Notes under the pieces: model-generated
Told to the model about the DNA's origin: nothing
Databases searched by the model: none
What the model saw: only the letters and a program-made list of their open reading frames with translations
In this document: piece after piece, positions 18,752 through 25,936 of the stretch
Layout: each line of letters opens with the position of its first letter
Numbering within the stretch: the stretch's first letter is position 1
Origin: Clostridium_AD sp964467165
GTDB lineage: Bacteria; Bacillota; Clostridia; Clostridiales; Clostridiaceae
DNA length: 64,000 bases
Direction of reading: 5' to 3'
Assembly (NCBI GenBank): GCA_964467165.1
Contig: CAYXOL010000028.1
Coordinates: 3,597 to 67,596, forward strand
Translations under genes and position numbers: made by a program

Positions 18752-19984
18752 TTAAACTGTGCCTAGTAATAAATCAGCAGTATAACTCACCGCTCTTTCA
18801 ACGCTCTTTAGGTTCTCCTCGTTTGGTGAGAATCTAATTCTTAGTGGGAATTCTATATCAATCATGCCAGTAGACTTAATTACATCAGAAGTATTCAAGA
18901 CTTTAATATTGCTTTTCTTCAAGTAATCCTGAACTACCTCTATAGCTTCTCCACTCCAACCATAAGAACCAAAAGCCGCCCCTATTTTATTTTCTAGATT
19001 TATTTCATGTAGTTCTTTTAATATATCTTCCATGTTTCCAATCATGTCCGCATACTTTGTGGAGCTACCAAATAAAACAGCATCAGCTTCCCTAATAGCC
19101 CTAATTACTTCTTCTTTTGCCACTTTATTTACATCTAGGGTCTCTGCAACTATATTTTGCTCTTCAAATTTTTCCTTAATAAATGCAGCAATTCTTTTTG
19201 TTCTCCCTGTCATAGTGGAGTATAAAATCAATGCCTTTTTACTTGTTTCTGTATTTTTACTCATATTATCATAAATATCTATAAAACTTTGAACATTCTC
19301 TCTAAGCATATATCCATGTGATGGTGCAATCATCTTTATATCTAAATTTCTAATTTTTTCGATCATAATTTGAACATATCTTCTATGAGGGTGCATTATC
19401 AATTTGTAATACCCAATATAATCATTATTTATGTCCTCCTTTGCCAAATCATTAAAATACTCATTGTTGGCTACGTGAGTACTAAAAATATCACAAGGGA
19501 ATAAAATTTTATCCTCTACGCAGTAAGTTATCATGGTTTCCGCTGTATGAAGATAAGGTGTTTCTATGAATTTGAGGGTTTTACCTCCTATATCTAGCGT
19601 ATCCCCGTCACCTACTACTAAAAATTCTCTATTATGCAGTTTGTACATTTCTTTAAGCTGATCTACCGCCAAATTTGTGCACACAATTACTGCATTTTTA
19701 GCATATGCAGCCAAGCTTCCAAGTGCACCAGAATGATCAGGCTCAGTGTGATTAATTACAATATATTTAATTTTATCCAGTTCTATTATATTTTTTAAAT
19801 TTTCCACATACTCTCGTCCAAAGCTAATGTCAACAGTATCAATCACCGTAGGTTTTTCAGTCAGTAATAAATAGCTATTATAAGTTGTTCCTTTAGTTAA
19901 TGTTAATCTATGAAAAGGTACGTCTCTATCATCAACCTTACCTACCCAATATATATTCTCACTTAGCATAATGTTTTCATTCAT
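18752..19984 (-). CDS. fprA: A-type flavoprotein (flavodiiron NO/O2 reductase)
   Basis: A 410-residue flavodiiron protein that reduces O2 and/or NO in the anaerobic cytoplasm. The metallo-beta-lactamase domain has the di-iron motif H79-x-E81-x-D83-H84 (HTEPDHSG), plus the later HTAETMITY and PSHG histidines. A flavodoxin domain starts near residue 256 (ALILYSTMTGRTKR). No C-terminal rubredoxin domain is present. It is the first gene of the fprA-ric operon and is transcribed away from the hemerythrin gene. GGAGG precedes the ATG. Confidence 0.95.
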   Translation of the reverse strand: MNENIMLSENIYWVGKVDDRDVPFHRLTLTKGTTYNSYLLLTEKPTVIDTVDISFGREYVENLKNIIELDKIKYIVINHTEPDHSGALGSLAAYAKNAVIVCTNLAVDQLKEMYKLHNREFLVVGDGDTLDIGGKTLKFIETPYLHTAETMITYCVEDKILFPCDIFSTHVANNEYFNDLAKEDINNDYIGYYKLIMHPHRRYVQIMIEKIRNLDIKMIAPSHGYMLRENVQSFIDIYDNMSKNTETSKKALILYSTMTGRTKRIAAFIKEKFEEQNIVAETLDVNKVAKEEVIRAIREADAVLFGSSTKYADMIGNMEDILKELHEINLENKIGAAFGSYGWSGEAIEVVQDYLKKSNIKVLNTSDVIKSTGMIDIEFPLRIRFSPNEENLKSVERAVSYTADLLLGTV

Positions 19985-20071
19985 AATGTATTCCTCCTAT
20001 ATTTTACTTTGCTCTAACGTGTTCTTGCTTTCCTATGACCCTATTCTATAATAATTTTGATTTTAAAAATA

Positions 20072-20083
20072 TGATTCAAATCA
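20072..20083. promoter_or_regulatory. FNR/CRP-like palindrome upstream of fprA
   Basis: TGATTCAAATCA contains TGAT-N4-ATCA, the core of FNR-type sites. It sits about 90 bp upstream of the fprA start. A minus-strand TAGAAT at about 20043-20048 would place the site near -41.5, the class II activator position. It overlaps the edge of the crp-like gene fossil, so it could be accidental. Confidence 0.4.
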
Positions 20084-20116
20084 CAAATAGATAAATTAAG
20101 ATCATATGTAGAATAA
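20078..20116 (+). pseudogene. Fossil 3' end of a second Crp/Fnr-type gene
   Basis: The codons here read DKLRSYVE then stop, followed by TAC. The intact regulator at 20924-21634 ends DKLKSYVE, stop, TAC, and the surrounding nucleotides also match closely (CATATGTAGAATAATAC in both). The match covers about 30-35 bp. A U-tailed hairpin follows, as expected for the end of a former gene. The body of the gene is gone. Confidence 0.6.
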
Positions 20117-20128
20117 TACTTTCAAATC

Positions 20129-20166
20129 AACCTAAGGGCTTATATACGCTTTTAGGTTTTTTTTAA
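20129..20166 (+). terminator. Rightward terminator after the crp-like fossil
   Basis: AACCTAAGGGC at 20129-20139 pairs imperfectly with GCTTTTAGGTT at 20148-20158 and runs into eight T. There is no intact plus-strand gene upstream, so it is probably the preserved terminator of the deleted gene. It would also insulate the hemerythrin promoter. Confidence 0.7.
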
Positions 20167-20169
20167 TTT

Positions 20170-20183
20170 GTAACGTACGTTAC
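20170..20183. promoter_or_regulatory. GTAAC-N4-GTTAC operator, HcpR-like
   Basis: GTAACGTACGTTAC is a perfect 14-bp palindrome 100 bp upstream of the hemerythrin gene. From memory, GTAACNNNNGTTAC is the motif proposed for HcpR-type Crp/Fnr regulators of hcp genes outside Desulfovibrio. AT-rich -10-like sequences (TAGTAT, TATTCT at about 20203-20211) lie about 25-35 bp downstream, which would suit an activator site. I saw no second full copy in this stress block. Confidence 0.55.
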
Positions 20184-20282
20184 CGTCATATATTATAAAA
20201 ACTAGTATTCTATTATTAAAGAAGTTAATACTATGGACTATACATTAAATACAAATTAATTAAAAAACAAGGAGGCTTAATT

Positions 20283-20843
20283 ATGGATGCAATAGATTTA
20301 ATGATGGATGAGCATAAATATATATCGCGAGGATTAAAAGTATTTAGGAAATTAAGCATAGAAATATTGAATACTAATACTGTTGATTTTGTATCTTTTG
20401 AAAAGATGATTTTATTTGTTAGAAATTATGCCGATAAACATCATCACAATAAGGAAGAGGTTGTCCTATTTAAAAAGATGGAAACTCAATTAGGTGAAAA
20501 AATGGTAAAAGGGCCCTTATCCGGAATGTATATAGAACATGATTTAGGAAGGCAACACATTAAACTTTTAGAGGAAGCTCTTTTGAGAGTTGAAAATGGC
20601 GACTTAGATTCGCAAGTTGATATAATCGCAAATTCTATATGTTATAGTGATTTATTAACAAGACATATTGATAAAGAAGATAAATTAATATATACCTTTG
20701 CTAGAAGAGCCTTAAGTAGCACTGACATGATGGACATAAATGTAAGTTGTGAAAAACTTGAATCCATAGCAACTGAAAATCATGTTCAAAGGGAATATAT
20801 AGATGTTTTAGAAATGCTTGAGAAGAAGTATGGTATAGATTAA
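20283..20843 (+). CDS. Hemerythrin-domain protein
   Basis: A 186-residue, mainly helical protein with di-iron ligand residues spaced as in bacterial hemerythrins: H11 in DEHKYI, then KHHHNKEEVVLF, IEHDLGRQHIKLL and the later TRHIDKEDKLIYTFA. Such proteins bind O2 or NO, or protect clusters. AAGGAGG precedes the ATG. It is divergent from fprA and 80 bp upstream of an FNR-like regulator, within the NO/O2-stress cluster. The C-terminal 35 residues extend beyond the domain. Confidence 0.88.
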   Translation: MDAIDLMMDEHKYISRGLKVFRKLSIEILNTNTVDFVSFEKMILFVRNYADKHHHNKEEVVLFKKMETQLGEKMVKGPLSGMYIEHDLGRQHIKLLEEALLRVENGDLDSQVDIIANSICYSDLLTRHIDKEDKLIYTFARRALSSTDMMDINVSCEKLESIATENHVQREYIDVLEMLEKKYGID

Positions 20844-20870
20844 TTGATACACATTTATACTTATTATTAT

Positions 20871-20900
20871 TTGACCACAATAAATTAAAAATGTTATGAT
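20871..20900 (+). promoter_or_regulatory. Promoter of the Crp/Fnr-family regulator
   Basis: TTGACC (20871-20876) is separated by 18 bases from TATGAT (20895-20900), a good vegetative promoter 24 bp upstream of the start at 20924. The regulator can therefore be transcribed independently of the hemerythrin gene. Confidence 0.6.
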
Positions 20901-20923
20901 ATTTAATGGTAGGTGATATATAT

Positions 20924-21634
20924 ATGGAAAAGTGTAATTGTGAAAAATGTAATCATAGCCTATGCGCTAAGAAAGTACCTATATTTTCATTTCTATCTGA
21001 TGATGAGCTTATAAAAATTATTGATATGACAGGACATAAGGTCTATAGCAAAGGTGATATGTTATGTAGTCAAGGTGAAAAATCAGATACCTTATTCATT
21101 ATTAATGAAGGTCAAGTTAAAATATCTAAATTAACAAAAGAGGGTAAGGAGCAAATAGTTCATATCTTCACTGGTGGCGATTTCTTTGGAGAACTAAGCT
21201 TGTTTAGTAGTGATGAGCTATGTAATTTTGATGCATATGCTATGTCAAACCTTAAAATATGTACATTGACTAAACAAGCTATGGATAAAATTATCATGAG
21301 TAATCCAGAAATATCATTAAAGCTATTACAAGTTATTTCAAAACGTCTATCTCAGACTGAAAATCTTGCCCAAAATCTCGCTACTAATGATGCAGAAATA
21401 AGAATTGCCTTTATGCTTTTAGAGTTTGGAGAAAAATATGGTACTGCTACAAACCAAGGTTTACAAATTAACTTACCTATTAATAGAGAAGAGATGGCGA
21501 ACTATGTTGGAGTCACAAGAGAAACCATAAGCAGGAAGTTAAGTATATTTGAGGACTTAGGTATTATCAGCCTTAATGGTAACAAGGTACTTATTATAAA
21601 ACAATTAGATAAGTTAAAGTCATATGTAGAATAA
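20924..21634 (+). CDS. Crp/Fnr-family regulator with N-terminal cysteine cluster
   Basis: A 236-residue regulator. Its extreme N-terminus has cysteines at 4, 6, 9 and 14 (CNCEKCNHSLC), suggesting an FNR-like oxygen- or NO-sensing iron-sulfur cluster. A cyclic-nucleotide-type beta-roll follows (GGDFFGELSLFSS), then a dimerisation helix and a C-terminal winged helix with the recognition segment YVGVTRETISRKL. I start at 20924 because AGGTG lies eight bases upstream and inside the six-codon extension. Its neighbours are hemerythrin, fprA, ric and hcp, so it is the probable local regulator, perhaps HcpR-like. Confidence 0.9.
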   Translation: MEKCNCEKCNHSLCAKKVPIFSFLSDDELIKIIDMTGHKVYSKGDMLCSQGEKSDTLFIINEGQVKISKLTKEGKEQIVHIFTGGDFFGELSLFSSDELCNFDAYAMSNLKICTLTKQAMDKIIMSNPEISLKLLQVISKRLSQTENLAQNLATNDAEIRIAFMLLEFGEKYGTATNQGLQINLPINREEMANYVGVTRETISRKLSIFEDLGIISLNGNKVLIIKQLDKLKSYVE

Positions 21635-21718
21635 TACAACTTGTCCCTATATCTTAATTATGTTTTTCAGCCTTATAACGTCTAATTTAGTATCTACCCA
21701 CTCATCCAAAAGCAAAAT

Positions 21719-21766
21719 AAACCATAACACTTCATTTATTATGAAGTGCTATGGTTTATTTTATTT
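21719..21766 (+). terminator. Terminator of the Crp/Fnr gene
   Basis: Arms at 21719-21735 and 21741-21757 pair over 17 bases with one mismatch (AAACCAT...ATGGTTT) and are followed by a T-rich tail. It lies 85 bp after the regulator stop. Confidence 0.85.
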
Positions 21767-21806
21767 GTAGTTGTTCTTTTGTTTTAATAATGATACTATT
21801 TAATAG

Positions 21807-21818
21807 TTAGATATCTAA
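21807..21818. promoter_or_regulatory. Palindromic operator upstream of marR
   Basis: TTAGATATCTAA is a perfect 12-bp palindrome 66 bp upstream of the MarR start. MarR regulators usually bind such sites in their own promoters, so this is a candidate autoregulatory operator. Confidence 0.5.
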
Positions 21819-21884
21819 TGGTTTTTAATCCAACTATTGGATTACATAAATTAAATGGAATTTTATCACATTGGAGGTAACTTA

Positions 21885-22343
21885 ATGAACACTGAATTAA
21901 ACAATAAAAAGAAAGAACCGCTACACAGGGCCCTAATAAACTTACTAACAATTCATCGTGGCAAGGCAAAATTGGAGTTTAATAAGATAGGCTTAAGTCA
22001 AGGTCAGCCTAAAATATTAGATTTTCTTTTAGTCAATGATGGATGTATACAAAGAGAAATCGCAGAAAATTGCAGAATAAAACCTGCCACTGTAACTAGC
22101 TTATTGGCTAATATGGAAAAGGACGGACTTATTTATAGGACAAAGAATATTAGTAATAAACGTATAGTTAATGTATTTTTAACTGATAGTGGGAAGAAAT
22201 CTCAAATGGAAGTAGAAAGAACTTTTTATTCAATAGATAATCAGTGTTTTATGGGCTTTTCAGAAGAAGAAAAAATTCAGACCATAGATTTATTGAACAG
22301 ACTCTGTGAAAATTTACTTATGGAGAAAAAAAACAATGATTAA
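21885..22343 (+). CDS. MarR-family transcriptional regulator
   Basis: A 152-residue winged-helix regulator. The DNA-binding core is visible: IQREIAENCRIKPATVTSLLANMEKDGLIYRTKNISNKRIVNVFLTDSGK, where the recognition helix is followed by the wing, cut here at its conserved D/R residues. GGAGG lies seven bases before the ATG at 21885; the longer frame start has no such site. It overlaps the first ABC gene by eight bases, so it very probably controls the exporter pair, likely as a ligand-responsive repressor. Confidence 0.92.
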   Translation: MNTELNNKKKEPLHRALINLLTIHRGKAKLEFNKIGLSQGQPKILDFLLVNDGCIQREIAENCRIKPATVTSLLANMEKDGLIYRTKNISNKRIVNVFLTDSGKKSQMEVERTFYSIDNQCFMGFSEEEKIQTIDLLNRLCENLLMEKKNND

Positions 22344-24066
22344 GTTATTGAAATTTCTCAAAGGCTCAGCAATAATATTCGCCATTATAGCCCCAGTTAT
22401 GATGCTTTTAGAGGTATCCATGGATTTGATGCAGCCAACTTTAATGGCAAATATTATTGATATAGGAATTAAAAACGGAAATATTCCCTATGTATTTTCT
22501 GTGGGCAGTAAAATGCTACTTGCAGCATTTATAGGTGTTATAGGTGGAGTAGGTTGCTCAGTGTTTGCATCCATTGCATCTATGAGAATGGGTGAAAATT
22601 TAAGGCAAGGTATTTTTGATAAAATACAGACCTTGTCTTTTTTAGAAATTGATAAGCTTAAGACATCCTCACTTATTACAAGACTTACAAATGACGTAAC
22701 TCAGGTTCAGAATATGATGCTTATGTTACTTCGCGCTATGGTGAGAGCGCCTCTTATGTGCATAGGCGGAATTGTAATGGCTATTTTAATAAGTTCCAAA
22801 TTAGCGCTTATATTTCTAATGGTAATGCCTGTAATGATTATAGCTATAATTGTTGTTTTCAAGAAATCCTTTCCAATGTTTTTATCTGTACAAAATAAAA
22901 TAGATAGGATAAATGTAGTTCTACGAGAAAGTATTTTAGGCGTGCTTGTTATAAAAGCTTTTGCTATAGAGGATAAGCAAGCATCCATATTTGGAAAAGC
23001 AAACTATGATTTAATGGATAAAAGTATTAAGGCTCAAAATATGAATCTAATATTATGGCCTATTGTAACTCTAGTAATGAATTTAACTGTTATTGCAGTA
23101 TTATGGCTTGGGGGCAATATGGTGAACAGTAGTACCCTACAGATAGGAAAAATAATGGCTTTTATAAATTATCTATTACAAATTATGAATTCCCTTATCA
23201 TGGCTGTTACTATTATTATAAATCTTTCCCGTGCAAAAGCTTCAGCTGATAGAATAAATGAAGTATTAAACACTACACCTTCTATCCAAGAAGATGAAAA
23301 TGCAACTGATATTGGGTGCTTTGATATAGAGTTTAAAGGTGTATATTTTAAATATAGCCAGCATAGTGATTATGTATTAAAGGATATATCTTTTAAAGCA
23401 CTTCACGGAGAGAAAATAGGAATTATCGGCGCTACAGGTTCTGGAAAAAGCTCCGTTGTAAATTTAATCCCAAGATTATATGAGGCTACAGAAGGTCAAG
23501 TTCTAGTAGGTAACGTAGATGTTAAAAATATAAAATTAAAAGCACTAAGAGATAATATAGGTGTTGTTTTGCAGGATAGTATAATATTTTCAGGTACTAT
23601 TGAGGATAATTTAAAATTTGGCAGTGCTGATGCGGATATGAGCTTAATAGAAAGCAGTGTACGGGATGCACAGGCTTATGAGTTTATAAGTAGCAAAGAA
23701 AATACATATAAAAGCCTTGTAGAACAAAGAGGTAAAAATTTATCTGGCGGTCAAAAACAGCGTCTTTCTATTGCAAGAACTCTAATAAAGAATCCTAAGA
23801 TTCTCATATTAGATGATTCTTCAAGTGCTCTCGATATGGAAACTCAAGCAAAGTTTCAAAAATCTATAGGTAGCAGTAGATTAAATAGCACAGTGTTTAT
23901 TATTGATCAACGGATTTCCGGCGTAATAGATGCTGATAAAATAATAGTTCTGGATAAGGGTGAAATATCTGCAATTGGTACTCATAGTGAGTTACTAAAA
24001 AGCAGTGAAATTTATCGCAGTATAGCAATTTCACAGCTAGGTGAGGAGGTGCTGTCAAGTGTCTAA
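22336..24066 (+). CDS. ABC exporter half-transporter with degenerate catalytic site
   Basis: A 576-residue fusion of a six-helix membrane domain and a nucleotide-binding domain. Walker A (GATGSGKSS) and the signature (LSGGQKQR) are intact. The Walker B stretch reads ILILDDSSSALD, with Asp in place of the catalytic Glu, and the H-loop reads IIDQRIS, with Gln for His. This is the pattern of the degenerate partner in heterodimeric exporters such as BmrC/BmrD and TM287/288. I start at 22336, after GGAGA, overlapping marR by eight bases. The substrate is unknown. Confidence 0.93.
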   Translation: MIKLLKFLKGSAIIFAIIAPVMMLLEVSMDLMQPTLMANIIDIGIKNGNIPYVFSVGSKMLLAAFIGVIGGVGCSVFASIASMRMGENLRQGIFDKIQTLSFLEIDKLKTSSLITRLTNDVTQVQNMMLMLLRAMVRAPLMCIGGIVMAILISSKLALIFLMVMPVMIIAIIVVFKKSFPMFLSVQNKIDRINVVLRESILGVLVIKAFAIEDKQASIFGKANYDLMDKSIKAQNMNLILWPIVTLVMNLTVIAVLWLGGNMVNSSTLQIGKIMAFINYLLQIMNSLIMAVTIIINLSRAKASADRINEVLNTTPSIQEDENATDIGCFDIEFKGVYFKYSQHSDYVLKDISFKALHGEKIGIIGATGSGKSSVVNLIPRLYEATEGQVLVGNVDVKNIKLKALRDNIGVVLQDSIIFSGTIEDNLKFGSADADMSLIESSVRDAQAYEFISSKENTYKSLVEQRGKNLSGGQKQRLSIARTLIKNPKILILDDSSSALDMETQAKFQKSIGSSRLNSTVFIIDQRISGVIDADKIIVLDKGEISAIGTHSELLKSSEIYRSIAISQLGEEVLSSV

Positions 24067-25882
24067 TAATAAAGAGGCTTCCGTAGGTATGCCAGGTAGC
24101 TCTCATATGAACAGGTTTAATAAGAAGAAGGAAAAGCTTAAAAATCCTAAGGTTACAATAAACAGACTAATAACCTATCTGAGCAGTAAGAAAGTCGTAC
24201 TTTTATTAATATTTTTATTTTCACTTATAACAACCCTTATAAGTATTGTGGGGACAAGACTAAACGGATATATTATTGATAATTCCATTGAAACAGGTGA
24301 TATGTTAGGCCTTTCCAGAATATGTATCATACTAGCTATACTCTACCTTATCAGTGCAGTTTCAACTTTTATTCAAAATAGATTTATGATAAATATAGCA
24401 CAAACTACCTCATCAAATATTAGAAAAGATTTATTCTCTAATATGCAAAAGCTGCCTTTAAAGTACTTTGATACTCATTCAAGCGGTGATTTAATGAGCA
24501 GATTTACAAATGATATAGATAACATAAATATGACTTTATCTCAAAGCATAACACAATTGTTTTCTGGAGTTATAAATATAGTAGGAATGTTTATAGCCAT
24601 GATGCTTCTAAGTCCTATATTAACTCTTGTAGGAATGATAACAACGCCACTTATGCTTATAACAACAAAATTCATCATAAAAAAATCTCAACCTTTCTTC
24701 ATTTCTCAGCAAAGGGAATTAGGTAATTTAAATAGCTATATTGAAGAAATGATATCAGGCCAAAAGGCGGTATTATTATTTTCACAGGAGGAACCTGTGA
24801 AGAAGAAATTTTCCCAGATAAATAAGAAACTCACTAAAAGTGCAATTCTTGCCCAAGCCTTTTCAGGTTGTATGGGGCCAGTTAATAATTTTACAAATAA
24901 TATTACTTATTTTATTGTTACTGTTTGTGGAGGTTATTTTATTCTTTCTGGAACGAATGTGACAATAGGAATATTATTCACTTTTATTCTTTATATGAGA
25001 AACTTCACTCGCCCAATCAATGAAATACTTAATATATTTAATTTGATACAATCTGCCTTAGCTGGTGCTGAAAGAGTATTCGAAGTTATGGATGAGCCTA
25101 AGGAAACAGACATTAATGGTTCAACTTATATAGACAATATAAAAGGTGAAGTTTCTATTTCAGAAGTTGATTTTTCATATATAAAGGGAAAACAGATACT
25201 AAAAAAAATAAATATAGAAGCTAATAAAGGACAAACTATAGCCATAGTTGGACCAACCGGTTCAGGTAAAACAACAATTGCAAATCTACTTACAAAATTC
25301 TATGATATAGATAGTGGAGAAATAACAATTGATGGACTTAATATTAATACTATTAAAAGAAAAAGTCTTAGAAAATCAATATCAATAGTTTTACAGGACA
25401 CATTTTTGTTTTCTGAAAGTGTCAGTGAAAATATAAGGTATGGTAGACTAACTGCTACAGATAAAGAGGTTGAAGAGGCCGCTAAACTTGCTAATGCACA
25501 CCAGTTTATTATGCAATTACCTGAGGGTTATAGTACTATATTGTCAGACAATGGTAGTAATTTATCCCAAGGTCAACGTCAACTTTTAGCTATCGCAAGA
25601 TCAATACTGGCAAAGTCATCAATTCTTATTCTAGATGAAGCAACCTCATCAATTGATACTCGTACTGAAATAGCGTTGCAAGAGGCAATGTTGAACTTAA
25701 TGAATGGCAAAACAACCTTTGTAATAGCACATAGATTAAGTACAATCAGAAATGCAAGTCAGATACTTGTCCTAAAAAGCGGGGAAATAATTGAAAAGGG
25801 TACCCATGATGAACTTTTAAAAAAACATGGCTTTTATGCAAATCTTTATAATAGCCAATTTAAAAAGGGCGTAAGTTTATAA
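24059..25882 (+). CDS. ABC exporter half-transporter, canonical partner
   Basis: A 607-residue partner of the preceding gene. Its Walker A (GPTGSGKTT), Walker B (ILILDEATSSID) and H-loop (IAHRLSTI) are canonical, while the signature is LSQGQ instead of LSGGQ. That is what is expected if its signature completes the degenerate site of the partner. I choose the GTG at 24059, nine bases after GAGGAGG, overlapping the upstream gene by eight bases. An N-terminal hydrophilic extension of about 45 residues precedes the first membrane helix. Multidrug or peptide export is likely. Confidence 0.93.
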   Translation: MSNNKEASVGMPGSSHMNRFNKKKEKLKNPKVTINRLITYLSSKKVVLLLIFLFSLITTLISIVGTRLNGYIIDNSIETGDMLGLSRICIILAILYLISAVSTFIQNRFMINIAQTTSSNIRKDLFSNMQKLPLKYFDTHSSGDLMSRFTNDIDNINMTLSQSITQLFSGVINIVGMFIAMMLLSPILTLVGMITTPLMLITTKFIIKKSQPFFISQQRELGNLNSYIEEMISGQKAVLLFSQEEPVKKKFSQINKKLTKSAILAQAFSGCMGPVNNFTNNITYFIVTVCGGYFILSGTNVTIGILFTFILYMRNFTRPINEILNIFNLIQSALAGAERVFEVMDEPKETDINGSTYIDNIKGEVSISEVDFSYIKGKQILKKINIEANKGQTIAIVGPTGSGKTTIANLLTKFYDIDSGEITIDGLNINTIKRKSLRKSISIVLQDTFLFSESVSENIRYGRLTATDKEVEEAAKLANAHQFIMQLPEGYSTILSDNGSNLSQGQRQLLAIARSILAKSSILILDEATSSIDTRTEIALQEAMLNLMNGKTTFVIAHRLSTIRNASQILVLKSGEIIEKGTHDELLKKHGFYANLYNSQFKKGVSL

Positions 25883-25921
25883 AAATAGGGAGTAAGCTAA
25901 TATCTAGCTTAATCCCTATTT
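25883..25921. terminator. Terminator between convergent ABC and lipoprotein genes
   Basis: AAATAGGGA-GTAAGCTA pairs with TAGCTTA-TCCCTATTT across 25883-25921 with one mismatch. A/T runs flank both sides, so it can serve both converging transcripts. Confidence 0.8.
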
Positions 25922-25936
25922 ATTATGCTATAAATT

